From: Nymphaea colorata
Taxonomy: Eukaryota > Streptophyta > Magnoliopsida > Nymphaeales > Nymphaeaceae
Direction of reading: 5' to 3'
NCBI RefSeq assembly: GCF_008831285.2
Contig: NC_045143.1
Location: forward strand, 23,746,302-23,810,301
DNA length: 64,000 nt
Part shown: piece after piece, positions 45,185 through 57,180 of the stretch
Position numbering within the stretch: position 1 is the stretch's first letter
Layout: each line of letters starts with the position of its first letter
Program-made: the position numbers and the translations under genes
Notes under the pieces: generated by a model
What the model was told of the DNA's origin: nothing
Database searches by the model: none
Seen by the model: only the letters and a program-made list of their open reading frames with translations

Positions 45185-47987
45185 GAGAACTTGTTGCAGC
45201 ACAAACTCAAGTTCTTTTTTAGGTTAGAGGAGTCTTATTGGAAGCAAAAAACTTGGATTAACTAGCTCAAACATGGGGATTCCAACTTCCATTTTTTCCA
45301 TGAGATGGTTAAAGTGCAAAGATGCCATAATAATATTCTCCATCTCTACTGAAACAGGGGAGGCCTCAGATCCAGTTGAGATTATGGAGATTGTAACAAA
45401 CTATTTCCAGCAGTTTCTCGGTGAAGACCCAACAAATGGTCTCATGCTGGATGGTACGACAGTAGCCCTATGATATCAGAAGAAGAACATTTAGCTTTAT
45501 TGGCTCCTGTTTCATATGATGAAATCAGAGCAATCATTTTGGAGTTCGATACCAAAGCTGCCCCAGGCCCAAATGACTTTAATAATAAATTCTATCAAGC
45601 GAATTGAGAATTGGTGCAACAAGATGTTAACAAAGCCATTCAGATTTTTTTTGACTTGGGTAAGCTTGTTCATAAGGTCAACAAAACTCATTTGGTTTTT
45701 ATACCTAAGTTCCCCAATAACAATCAGATTCATCATTTCAAACCGATATTGCTATTTAATTACATTATAATTTGAAGCCAATTTTGCTATGTAATTACAT
45801 TAATAAGTTTATAAGTCGTGTTGTAGTCAACAAGATGCAACCTTTTCTGTGTAGAGTGATTTCCATGAACCAAAATGCATTTCTTCCTAACAGATGCTTC
45901 TATGACTATTTCCTCTTTGGCTATGAAGTGCTTCACTCTCATCTTTAGGGGGAAGCCAAATCCATTTGCTTATAGTGTACTTGAGCAAAGCATAAGACCA
46001 TGTGAGCTGAAAGTTTCTTGAGGTCACCCTTCTCACTCTTCGTTTTGACTCCCAATGGGTTCAAAGGGTCATGATGTGCACTTCCACTGTGTCATCGGCA
46101 GTTTTGATTAATGGACGAAAGGGAACTTGGTTTGAGGTGAAGATGGGCCTTTGTCAAGGCGATCCCCTATTGCCTTACTTGTTTCTTGTCGTGGCTGAGA
46201 TGGTGTCTAGGCATCTAAACCAAGCGAGCTTAAGTAAGGCCATTCAAGTGCCATAAGGAGGTCAAAATGTTTCCTCAGTCTCGTTGATATTGTATGCTAA
46301 TGATCTCCTGCTTTTTATGCCATTCCACAGGTGCCCTTGCTTTCATTTTGTTGGAGGTAGAGCAGCAGAAGTGCTTAAAGTAAACTTTAAAAAAGCTAAG
46401 TCGCTGGGCTTAACATGTCTGAGGGAGAAATTTCACAAGTGATAGCTTTCACAGGTTGGTATGCTAACTCTTTGTGGATTAAATGCACTGGTTTTTCCAT
46501 TGCAAGTGAAAAGATTCTCATTGCATTATTGCCAGTCTATGATATTGAGAATGGAGATTAAGCTCTCAAAGGGGAAGAAAAGGGTTTTGTCCTACACCGA
46601 TAGGTTGTACCTAGTCCAGCATGTCCTTGCTACTATTTCAAATGATTGGGCTATGGTGGTTTAGTTTACTGCTTCAATTATTAGTAGGATTAACCTCCTA
46701 TGCACCAATTTCTTTTGAGGGATCTTAGAGCAAGTGAGAAGAAGGCACCTTCTTAGTTGCGACCACCTTTGCTTTCCCAAAGCCATGGGAGGAATAGGTC
46801 TGAAGAACCAGTTGAAAGCTAACAGGTTTGTGCTAGGTTTCCTAACATATAGAGCAGCTACATGCACATAAACATGGAGCTGTTATGTAAGACACAAATA
46901 TCTTTCCAACCATAGCATGTGGGACGACCGCACTATTGCCAAAAGCTCACCTTGTTGGAAAGCTATATTCAGGGCATGGAGTCTATTTAAAGATAAGATC
47001 AAATGAAAGATGAGGGATGACAACTCGATCTGCCTTGAGCAAGGGATTGTTGTGTGGTTGCATTGCATGTTTTCAAAAGACTAGAGACACCTCTTAAATT
47101 GGGAGGATTTAATTTCCACTAGAGATGACATTTTCACGAAGTTGGAGGTAGTGCTTGATCTGCTAAGGACTATCTTTTCAAATGCCCATGTCCCAGTTGT
47201 AGAGGAGTTTCAAGATGCATGCCATGTCCGTCTAGTGTGGATGCATCAGGAATCTACTCCTATCTATCATCGATCTATCTAGCATGCCATTAGGAAGAGG
47301 AAAGACAACATAGTTTGGAGACAAAAAAGTTGGTTTAGATGGGCTCCTCTGAGAGCTTGCTAGACCACTTTTTTAGCATGCAATAACAAGCTTTTAGTGA
47401 AGGATAGATTTCAACACATGGGTGTTTTGCTCGGTTCCTGCTGTTCACTATGCTATAGAGCTCACAAATCCATACCACATCTATTCCTACATTGCAGATT
47501 TGGTGAAAGCTATGGGGTCATTTTGGGGTTCTTCAGATACCTATGATGCAAGTAAGTGAAGTGTTCAAATATTGGCTTAAGTTGAAAGGGGCCAAAAAAG
47601 CTTGCGAAGTGTTGAATCCTCGTCTTTCACATTAGTATATGGAGCATTTGGCTCATTAGAAATGAAAGGCACCATGGCAGACAAAATATTATCAAAGAAG
47701 CCTTTCAATAGGTTTGGGACAGATGCATCAAACAATTTCTTTCCCTTCCCATTGAGGGAACGACAAAGAGATGCATGTCTCTTTGGATCAAATTTGGGGT
47801 TTGGGGAGAGGATGGGCACCAGGATTGCCACCGATCCCCCCTTTTCAAAATTGTCTCCTGGCAGCATGACACTAAGTTAGGGTTGTAGTCTTAGTTTTTT
47901 ATGGTTAGGGCAAGATTAGAATTGCTTTCGTTAGTTGGTCCCTATTTGGTCCATATATGGAGTTTTGGGCCTTCGATCGTTACCTTA
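45185..47987 (+). mobile_element. LINE segment resumed: reverse transcriptase and zf-RVT tail (pseudogene)
   Basis: Continues the LINE interrupted at 11792: FRLEESYWKQKTWIN and KHGDSNFHFFHEMVK are the standard linker before RT. RT core motifs include MGLCQGDPLLPYLFLVVAEM (about 46143-46202) and the catalytic box, here YAND (46293-46304) instead of YADD. Thumb region: LSYTDRLYLVQHVLATI; then LCFPKAMGGIGLKN; and the zf-RVT tail LVKDRFQHMGVLLGSCCSLC with PHLFLHCRFG (about 47395-47510). Frames change repeatedly and stops are frequent. It breaks at 47987 against a Harbinger-like element. Confidence 0.82.
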
Positions 47988-49676
47988 TGCCTTGTTTGGA
48001 TTGAAGGACATCTAGGGAAAGGGAAGAAAAGAACAATCAATCCTTTGTTTGGTTGATTAGTTAAAGGAAAGAAAATTAAAGAGTTTGTTTGGTTGCAAAA
48101 GGAGGGAAAGGAAAGGGAAATCTACTCCAAAATTGGAGGGATTGAGAAGGAAAGGAGAAGTCTATCTTTTTTTACTATGTATACCCTTTCCACCCACCCG
48201 CCGGCAATTCCATCTCTCACTCTCTCTCGCGAGAGTGCACGTTCTCGTTTAGGCCTCTATCTTTCTTTGCTCCAAACGACTCTATCTCTACCTCAAGGTA
48301 TGGCATGCAAGCTCTTATCTATCTTTTCCTGTTCATATGCTTTTTGTTGTTGTGTTTCTTTGTTCATATGCTTTCTTCTTTTCCGTTATGTTTTTTTGGT
48401 TTTTCTTCCAATTTGGGGCCAAATCAAAGAAACTATGGTATTCTGCTAGGCCTGCTTCTTCATGTCCCTGTGTTTTGAGAAACAAGATCCTGCAAATGTC
48501 CCACTTCAGCAGCAGGCCAATCTTTCATCACAAACATGCCGAAAAACAAATGCCCTACAGAAGCTGGAATCCAATAAGGTCGCTGGTGACTCGAACTACA
48601 CTTTTAATCCTTGGTTGTAGTTCACCAACATTTGTTTGAAGTGCAATCATTTTGGGGACCCAGTCTTCACTATCTTCAACTGATATGTTAGTCCATCCAA
48701 CAACTCCTAAACTAAACACTCCTTTGTCATATCTAACACAACATTCAACACCCACTTTCATATTCTTGAATTAGGCCACAATGTGAATATTAAGAATCAT
48801 GAGATATTAAAGAATCGTTCCTTCAGGCCAACACCATGCCCCCCACATAATGCCAACCACACCAGTTTTAAATTATAATTTTGTCTACCTTCCTGTATTT
48901 CAGGCTAAGGGTATGTTCTTCACATCCGATCCACGCCCTTTCCTTCACTTTTTTTAATTTTCTCTTCTTTATTATGTCCCCCCACAGAATGCCAACCACA
49001 CCAGTTTTAAATTATAATTTTGTCTACCTTCCTCTATTTCAGGCTAAGGGTATGTTCTTCACATCCGATCCACGCCCTTTCCTTCACTTTTTTTAATTTT
49101 CTATTCTTTATTATGTCTTTTATTGTTCCTCAGCTTTTAGCTAAACCAGATCAATAGATGGAAGCAGTACTTCCAGCATTTATCAAGCATCTTGTTACAA
49201 AATCTCTGTTTATGCCACCATTTCATGCCTTGGAGAAGGTTTGGGGGAATTTGCCTCCAACAACCAAACTGCTTCTACCCTTTTCCATATCCTTTGGGTC
49301 CTCTCGCTGGGATTACAAAGATAATATCGAGAGGGTAGACTGAAGCCCATTTCCTGCAACTTCGAGTCAAGTGTGGTTGCTCTTTTATTGAATCAGGAAA
49401 TCAAATTAAAAAATATTTTTATTTGAATGATAAATTTTTGAATATTAAGGGTATTATTATAAAATATTAAAAATTATATTCTTTAATTTCCTTTATATAG
49501 TCCAAACAAACATAGTCTTAGCAATTCTTTTCTTTATATCCAAACAAGCTTTATAATCACTTCTTTTCTTTCCTTTCCTTTCCTTTTCATTTCCTTTCTT
49601 TCTCATTCTCTTTCTCTTCCTTTCCTTTCTTTCTTTTCCTTTTCACCCCTCCCTTTCCCTCCATCCAAACAAAGCA
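47988..49676. mobile_element. Non-autonomous Harbinger-like DNA element, 1689 bp
   Basis: Bounded by TTA on both sides (47985-47987 and 49677-49679), the PIF/Harbinger target length. Terminal inverted repeats: TGCCTTGTTTGGATTG at the left and, on the minus strand, TGCTTTGTTTGGATGG at the right, followed on both sides by purine-rich subterminal sequence containing GGGAAAGGG. The LINE 3' region continues beyond it. No transposase is recognised. The interior holds TC-rich sequence, a possible splice donor (CTCAAGGTATGG near 48296) and a 139-bp tandem duplication. Confidence 0.68.
48838..49116. repeat. 139-bp tandem duplication
   Basis: Two adjacent copies with period 139 (for example TGCCAACCACACCAG at 48851 and 48990) differing at only a few positions. 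Each contains TTCAGGCTAAGGGTATG, which looks like a splice acceptor, a very short exon and a donor. High similarity indicates a recent duplication inside the older element. Confidence 0.85.
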
Positions 49677-49679
49677 TTA

Positions 49680-50063
49680 GGGAATGTGACTCTCAAAGAA
49701 GTGAGCTGCATGTCAGGGCAAACAATGCTCAGTGTAGAAAGTACATGAAGTGGTGTATCTGTCACCGCCCTCAAAACCTTAACAAGTTTCTAGTATATTT
49801 TCTGGTTTTTAGACTGCTTCAAGTTTTGTTTTAAAGTGCCTAGTTATTCTTTGTGCGCTTTATTTTTTGTGGGAGAGGAGAATTCCGAATATATGGAATG
49901 GCATGCTCCGCTCGTAGATTGGGACCCAGTGGATTGGCTAACTTTTGATCTCATCCAACACCGTGGGTGTTTGGATACTTTTTTTTTCTTGTAATTACTC
50001 CTTTTTTTTATAATAACGGTCGAGGGCTGAATCCCTCAGCAGGTTTATGCCGGAAGTAACAAT
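49680..50063 (+). mobile_element. LINE 3' tail and right target duplication
   Basis: Remaining LINE 3' sequence after the Harbinger-like element, including TTGTAATTACTCC and GTCGAGGGCTGAATCCCTC (50011-50040), a 3' UTR pattern typical of plant L1-like LINEs, ending GTTTATGCCGG at 50053. A poly(A) tail is not evident. AAGTAACAAT at 50054-50063 repeats the sequence at 8038-8047. Confidence 0.68.
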
Positions 50064-50510
50064 CTGAGGTTCCTTTAGTCTTCTTTTATTGGGAGCATCT
50101 TTCAACATCTTTCAAGGTGAGACTATGAGATGGTCTCTTATCCACGATAGGTAAGTTGAAAAGTGTCTCATTAGAAGAAATTGGACAACTTATGCCAAGC
50201 GTGCCAAGAGCAATCGACCCCTACCCACGTATGCCAAGCGCCGGCAGAAGCACTCCGCCGCTTCGACCTTGTGATGTCCGCTCAGGTAGGACTCGCTTCT
50301 ATGCACTCATTGCATAGACGGATAACTTCTGCCCAACTCCAGGTCGGGTCGACACAATCTCCATGTCCATGAGGAAGGCCCAGATAATGGCTCCGCGCAG
50401 CACAGATGAAGAAAACGACGCTGGTTTTTGTTCGAGACTTCGATCGGGTGACCGTATTTTGGCTGGATTCGAGTTTGAGCGGTGCGGATTTTGGAAGGAG
50501 GAAACCATTG

Positions 50511-50742
50511 TATAATATTACATGAAATACTTGCCTAAATCTTCGTTGGGGAAAAAGAGACCGAGAGTCGGGCCTTCTCGAAGTGGCTGGCACATTCTCT
50601 CTCTCTCTCTAGGCTTTTCTGATTTCTTGATATTCCCTTCTCAGTGACCTTTTTTTTCCATTTCCAGCCACATATTCTAGAGATTGCTGATTGCTTGCTC
50701 GCTCCATTCTCTTCCTCCTCAGATACCTCTCTTACTGCTCAT

Positions 50743-50783
<41 letters not shown>

Positions 50784-50784
50784 T
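50511..50784 (+). promoter_or_regulatory. Putative core promoter and 5' UTR exon of the HSP70-8 gene
   Basis: TATAATAT at 50511-50518 could serve as a TATA element, followed by a pyrimidine-rich leader with two CT runs (50597-50611 and a (CT)n tract about 50749-50781). The exon would end at 50784 before GTGAGTAAG. No perfect heat-shock element array was found by eye upstream. The transcription start is inferred, not shown. Confidence 0.45.
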
Positions 50785-52510
50785 GTGAGTAAGTAAAGCC
50801 CTTTCCTCTTGTGTTTTTCTTTATTGCTCCATTATTCTTATTTTCTTCATTCTTTTGTAATGAACTGAGGATCTTGGTGTTTTTTCCCTTGCATTTCAGT
50901 ATCCTGTAGATGGTCTTGCTGGTCATGCTTTAGAGCGGCCGACCATTGGCTGCATTTCTTCTCTCCGTTTTATTTTTCTCTGTCATGAATTTATGTGCGA
51001 TGACCTTTTTTGAGGAAACTCACATTATTCTTATGCTGGACACAACAATGTTTCCTGTTGGGAATCCTTTGTGCTGGAGTTTCTTGTAGATAGTTTTACA
51101 CTTTTTGTTGTTCAGAGCTTTTCAACGATCAAATTTCACTCTGCTTTGATGTTCTGCATTATGTATGATAGAACATAGCAGACTATTCCAAACTATCTCC
51201 GTTTTGTGGGCTGGGACATCTATGACTATTTGCAATTGAACCAGTACAGAGGCACCATCTTATCTTGAACTTCCTCAAAGATCTTTATGCGGTAATCCAC
51301 CAGGTGTCTTGGCCGTAGATAAGACTTAGATCTGCTGATTTACAATTTGAGGGCACCTTGCTTCTTCCTTCAGGAAATGGTGATCTCTTAACACTGCAAC
51401 CTCAGTTGTATGTCCAAACCTATTTGCGTTGATGGCAAGGTAGTGTGGATGCCAATGGAGGCGTCTCCTCTGTTTCTCTTCCATCCTCTAAGCAACCTGA
51501 AACGACCTAAGTCATGTGGAACCTACTGTATCGTTCTTCATGTGTAGTATCATTTCTGAGAGCCACATTTCATGCAAACTTGGAATGAGCTGATATCTTC
51601 GGTCTTGATTACACCAAGTTCATACTTTCTCTGGGGCTTGAAAACCCTTGGCTGGCTTGATTGAAGTTTGATGACCATCATTCTGGTCGTTGGACACAAA
51701 AAAGGGGCACAAAAAAGGGGGTATACATTTTGGCCTTCTGTTTGTTGCTTTAAAGGAAATCCGAAACATTTAAAGAATATAGAGAGTAATGTTTAACCAA
51801 ATATTGGTCCTTGGTGTATCCTAGCTTAACAGAAAGTTAAAGGATTACCTTCGCTTTACTAGTCAAAAAATGCAAAGATTGTATACAGTTTCAAACTCCC
51901 TGAAGCTCAAAGATTCTCAAACCATCCATTCTGTCCCTAAGTATAGTGGTGCATACATCTCAAAGCTCAACACTTTTAAGCTGATTTCAGCACATATAGT
52001 TCCGACTTTCCTTTCCATCATCAGTGCCAAAAGTGAATTATATTGTCAAATGTTCTATTTCTATCCTTAATGTAAGAAAGCATGTGTCTCAAAGCTAACT
52101 CTGTTCTCAGATTCTCAGCATGAAGTCCTAAGATCTACCCAGAGTGAAGAATGTTATAGGTAAGTTGTGTGACCGAGTGGACCTCAGACTATCGGGTTGG
52201 AGTCTCATACCAGGCATTTTGTACCTGAAGTAAATAATAGGGTTCAATCATGCTATTAGGTTGTTTAAATACAATGGTGGTGCTTTGTGAGTATACATGC
52301 CGTTGTTATTCTAGTCTTTCCAGAGTTCACTTGGTGTATCTAAAGTTTTTGAATATTTTCTAAAAGTCCGTCTCGGGAAAGTTTGTTGCTTTCAATAGTC
52401 ATTATGGAAATAGACTTTGTAGACCATTTCTTTAGCGATTTAGGGCTTGACAGTTGTACGTTTATGTGTTGTCTTGATACGTTTCAGTGATTCTTCTCCT
52501 TTTCTTTCAG
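50785..52510 (+). other. 5' UTR intron of the HSP70-8 gene
   Basis: Donor GTGAGTAAG at 50785 (an alternative GTAAGT lies at 50789) and acceptor TTTTCTTTCAG ending at 52510, three bases before the ATG region, with a T-rich tract before it. About 1.7 kb, T-rich as plant introns usually are. No coding domain lies inside; a long leader intron would explain the distance between the leader and the coding exon. Confidence 0.6.
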
Positions 52511-52512
52511 AA

Positions 52513-54230
52513 ATGTCCCAACAAGCATATACAGTGGCGTCTGACAGTGAAACAACTGGTGATGACCGACATTTTTCTGCAGCCTTTGAACCTGCTATAG
52601 GACTTGATATTGGAACTTCAAGGTGTAGTGTTGCAGTATGGGATGGTGCACGCGTAGAGCTGCTGAGGAACCCCAGAAATCAGAAAATGATGCGCTCATA
52701 TGTGATGTTCAGCCATGAGAGTCCTTCGGGGGGTGTGAGCGATGAATTTGCCCATGATGAGCAAGAGATCCTCTCGGGAAGAGCAGTTTTCAATGTCAAA
52801 CGCTTGGTTGGCAGAACAGATACAGATCCTGTTGTTCATTCAAGCAAGACTCTGCCATTTCTGGTGCAAACCATGGATATTGGTGTTAGGCCCTTTATTG
52901 CTGCTCTTGTTAATGGTGTATGGAGGTCAACAACACCAGAAGAGGTCCTTGCAATCTTTCTAGTTGAATTAAGAGCCATGGTGGAGGTTCAATTTAAACG
53001 AGATGTGCGCAATGTTGTTTTGACAGTTCCAGTATCTTTTAGCCGTTTCCAGCAGACTCGTATGGAGCGTGCCTGTGCGATGGCTGGTCTTCATGTGCTA
53101 CGGCTTATGCCAGAACCAACTGCCGTTGCACTTATCTATGCACAGCAGCAGCAGCAGGCTATGCAAGGTAATGTTGGAAGTGGATCCGAGAAAGTTGCCC
53201 TTATCTTCAACATGGGTGCAGGTTATTGCGATGTTGCTGTAACAGCTACAGCTGGAGGTGTTTCACAAATAAAAGCTCTATCCGGGGCAACAATAGGTGG
53301 TGATGATATATTGCAGAATGCCATGAGGTACTTTGTACCCGACCTGGATAGTTTCTATTCTGGACATGGCATTGATGAGATCAAAGCGATGGGATTTTTA
53401 AGGGTTGCATCACAAAATGCTATTCATGCTCTCTCCTCTCATACCAGCACCATGATGGATGTTGATATGGGCAAAAGGCCAAGATTGACCAGGAGCTTTA
53501 CTCGTGATGAATTTGAAGCAATCAACAGGGAAGTGTTTGAGAAATGTGAAAGCTTGGTAAAGCAGTGTCTGCACGACTCCAAGCTACTCCCAGAGGACAT
53601 AAATGACGTGGTTCTGGTTGGTGGTTGTTCTCAGATTCCTACGATCAGAAGCATGGTTCTGAATCTGTGCAAGCATACAAGTCCTTATAAGGGGATACAT
53701 CCATTGGAGGCTGCAGTTTCAGGTGCTGCATTGGAAGGCGCAGTGGCATCAGGAATTACCGATCCCTTTGGCAATTTGGATCTTCTCACCATTCAGGCTA
53801 CTCCTTTTAGCCTTGGTATTCAAGTGGACGGAACAAATTTTGAGCCAATTGTTCAGCGGAATGCAACCATCCCCGCAAGGAAGGAGATGATTTTCACGAC
53901 CATGCACGATAATCAAACACAGGCCCTGGTTATTGTTTATGAAGGTGAAGCCAAGCAGGTTGAAGGGAATCATCTCTTAGGTTTCTTCAAAGTTGGTGGA
54001 ATCCCCCTGGCCCAAAAGGGTCTGCTAGAATCAGCGTGTGCATGGATGTGGATGCATCAAACGTATTGCGAGTGCTTGCCGGAGTAATATTACCTGAGCA
54101 ACATGGCTCTATGCCCTTTATAGAGGTAAGGATGCCGACAATTGATGATGGACATAGTTGGTGTACTGATGCACTTTTGAAGAAGTATGGCTCCACGCTT
54201 GCCATGGCATCGATAAGAAAGGAGGAATAA
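52513..54230 (+). CDS. HSP70-8: HSP70-8 / HSP70T-2-like divergent Hsp70 family protein (frame break near the 3' end)
   Basis: Start chosen at ATG 52513 (MSQQAYTVASDSETTGDD), directly after the splice acceptor; the upstream in-frame ATG at 52447 would be intronic. The nucleotide-binding domain spans residues ~27-420: GLDIGTSRCSVAVWDG (~30-45), VLTVPVSFSRFQQTRMERA (~169-187), MPEPTAVALIYAQQQ (~199-213), IFNMGAGYCDVAVTATAGG (~231-249, where canonical Hsp70 has DLGGGT) and VLVGGCSQIP (~367-376). A shortened substrate-binding part follows from ~425. This matches the plant HSP70-8 (At2g32120-type) subfamily, cytosolic and truncated compared with classic Hsp70. At about residue 500 (54008-54012) the frame shifts: the uninterrupted frame ends at 54087 with an unrelated tail, whereas another frame continues with SARISVCMDVDASNVL and VRMPTIDDGHSWC to 54230, as family members do. 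One missing base, either real or a sequencing error, explains this. Total about 570 residues, close to the family length. Confidence 0.88.
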
Positions 54231-54640
54231 ATAGATACTGCCCTACTACTGGTCCGCCTACTTTGTTTCATGTGCTTAGGGAATTTACTTTCTCCCAAGG
54301 ACTCCCGTGGTGTCTTGCTTTTCAACTTTCAATTGCTTCGCGTTGTATCCTGTCTTGTAACTTTCCTGTATGAGTACTGTTTTGTGTTTCTAGTGTAAAG
54401 ACAGACAGAACTTGTCTGAAAGTGGACCGTTGATAATGGCATGTAGTCATGCTTAGTCTTTGTGCAATATGGTTTGCCTTTTCGGGTGAGGGTGAAGTAC
54501 TTGTGATTTGTTTGAAAATTGGGTTTCGTATCTTATTTTGAAAAACTTTTCCTGCTCTGGAGATGCCTTTGGAAGCAGCTGTTCCTTCAAAATATAATGA
54601 AAAGTAATTTAAACAAAAGATCAACACGTGGACATGCTTA
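54231..54640 (+). other. Likely 3' UTR of the HSP70-8 gene
   Basis: T-rich non-coding sequence with TTGTAA and TTTGTG-type plant polyadenylation-like signals around 54350-54510. The cleavage site cannot be fixed. Opposite-strand ORFs at 53987-54325 and 54322-54627 are shadows. Confidence 0.4.
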
Positions 54641-57102
54641 CTATTACTAATTCAATGCAAAACATGTTTCAATTCGATTTTTCTACTATCAAATTAGTGT
54701 TCCCTTTCTGTTTTTTGCTGATTATTAAAATAACATAATCTCTAACAAAAAAATGATTAATTAAAAATTTATGTTTCACATCGAACTGCTCTTACACAAA
54801 AGGTACATGAAAAGACTATTTTAGGTGGTTTGGTTTTTGTTTCTGACTGAAGCGGTTATGGCAGTCGTGGCTTTTGGTGCAATTATGAGGCCGCTTACTT
54901 CCGCTTGGCGTCACAAAAGAGTGAGTGGGATGCGAGTTAAATCGATGCCCTTTCAATTTTCGAATGGGATGGTTCGTGTAGGTCGCCCATAAGTCGCAAA
55001 ATCTGTAGCATGGTATTCATAGTAATAGAAAACACCTTTTGTTCGAAAAAAACGTTAGAATAAAAAAACGTATTTAAAAAAACATTAAAAACGGAACAAT
55101 TGCGTTTTTAAAGTGTTTTTTTCATGTATTTTACTTTTTTTATATTTTTGTTAGTTTTTCCTGTGCATCAAACAGGGCTTAAGGAATCCTAAGGAATGAC
55201 GAATTCTATATGTCCTCATGTTTTCTTGCTTGTTCTATAAAACAATTTTATCTCACAATTACATTACATATGTGTTCGATTATTCAACATAAAAAGCTGC
55301 AAAACATAAACCAATATGATCATTTATGAGATAACAAATGACAAAGAGCATGTTTCACTTACTTGATAGTAAGGGTGAGGCACTTGTAATCTCATGATAC
55401 TGAAGTATCAGAAAATGCATAAGAAGCTCTTTCTTGCCTTTAAAGAAAAAGAAAGAGTACTAGACGAAAGCTATGATGATGATATAACATCTATGAAGAC
55501 TAATGAAGACAATAATTTTGATGAAGACAGCATAAAAAAAAAATTGAAAGAATTCATCCAAAGATGTAAGAAGCAGTTTGTCACTCCATGAGCCAGAATC
55601 TATCATGAACTACCTGTAGAGTAGAAAGAAGGGTCAGAATTTCTCTGAGTATGGAAAAATCCAGCTATGAATGGAACATGACCAAACAAAATAATATTTG
55701 ATTTTGTAAAACAAATTCATATAAGGACCTTATTCACAACCATACGTCTCCAAATTGTAACACATATTAGAATTACGTCTCAATATAAAAAATGAGGTGT
55801 GCACAACCTCCAAATATTCATAGACTTCCAACCGTGGTTCTCTGATAATGTCATGGTCATCGTGTCGAGCAGCAACAGAAATCCAACAGAATGAGAGTAA
55901 CTTGCAGTGAAGTCTCCTGAGATATTTCAGATCGCCGCTGCAGTAGCATGGTCCCTCTAGGAACCCAGGGTGAAGGACCAGGAGACGCATTGCTTTCCAA
56001 CAGAAACAGTAAAATCCCGGACCTTTGTGCCGCCCAATACCCTGTGGGCCCTCTAGTGCAGGCAAAAGAGTGTGCATCAATAGTGAGCTCATGTGCACCA
56101 CTACCTCCCAGGACGAAACCAAACACTGGGCAAAACACAAGCTCGCACTTGCATGTACGATTGCACGCAGTCCATGTTTCACCTTTGAATTTTAAATGTG
56201 AGGGTTTACCATCACTAGACATCGTCTAGTGCCTCTCACAAAAACCGCCCTCAAACTCGGTTTCTCAGACAGAAGCAATAAGTCATTTTCTAACTTTATT
56301 TAATATCAACAAAGCAAAATCGAATATGAATATGCAACAATAAAGAGTATGTCACTTCTATAAATCTCAAATAATGTTATAATAATTATCATTTGGAAAT
56401 AAAAAATTTATATTTAAATTCTCAAAACGTGGCTCCCCTAAGTATTCTGAATTTAATTTCAGAACCCTATTTCTGAAATTTTACAACAAACTCAGGGTAC
56501 CAAGGAGTAATAGTACATAACATTATGTTCTTCCATCGTAATTACAAACAAATTTATAAAAACCCTCTTTTAGACATTTTAAGAACTTGAAGGGTACTGA
56601 TTCGTAATTTCATAAGAGTTCTTCGGTTCTTATGAAAAAGAACTTTCGCGGACATACAAAGTCATCCAGGCATTGGTACTTCAAACCTCTTCATCCAATA
56701 ATAAGTAACGCTTGAAAACTTCTTCATCCAACGAGTCGTAACAAGTTTGACAAGATTGATCAAAAGCATCATATGTATTTGTAATGTCAAAAGAATTTTT
56801 TTATTTATTTATTTTTTTTTATGTGTAGAGCTAGTACTAATATGAAGGAGTAAAGTCCATCAATGACGAGTTATCTACTCATTTGGAAATAAAAGACATG
56901 GTAAACTTACCATTTATAACTAGGACCATGGGTACCCGGCTGATCTTGCTCGGGTTTGGACTCGAAAAGACCGGCTTGAGCCGGCCTGATCTACCGGGTC
57001 AGCCTGGATTGGTCCGATGTGGCCCAATTCGGTCAGATATCTTTTTAATATTATTTGTATTTTAAATTAATATATATTTTATTATTAAATATATTTTATA
57101 TT

Positions 57103-57180
<78 letters not shown>

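Noticed and set aside
50282-50593. 103-codon minus-strand ORF upstream of HSP70-8
   Set aside because: No family features; overlaps the putative promoter and leader of the plus-strand gene.
52165-52230. tRNA-Ser-like stretch (GTGACCGAGTGG... GGTTGGAGTCTCATACC)
   Set aside because: No acceptor stem or complete anticodon/T arms could be built; it lies inside the proposed leader intron.
52447-52512. Upstream in-frame ATG for the HSP70-8 protein
   Set aside because: The extra 22 codons include the TTTTCTTTCAG acceptor; MSQQAY right after it fits the family N-terminus better.
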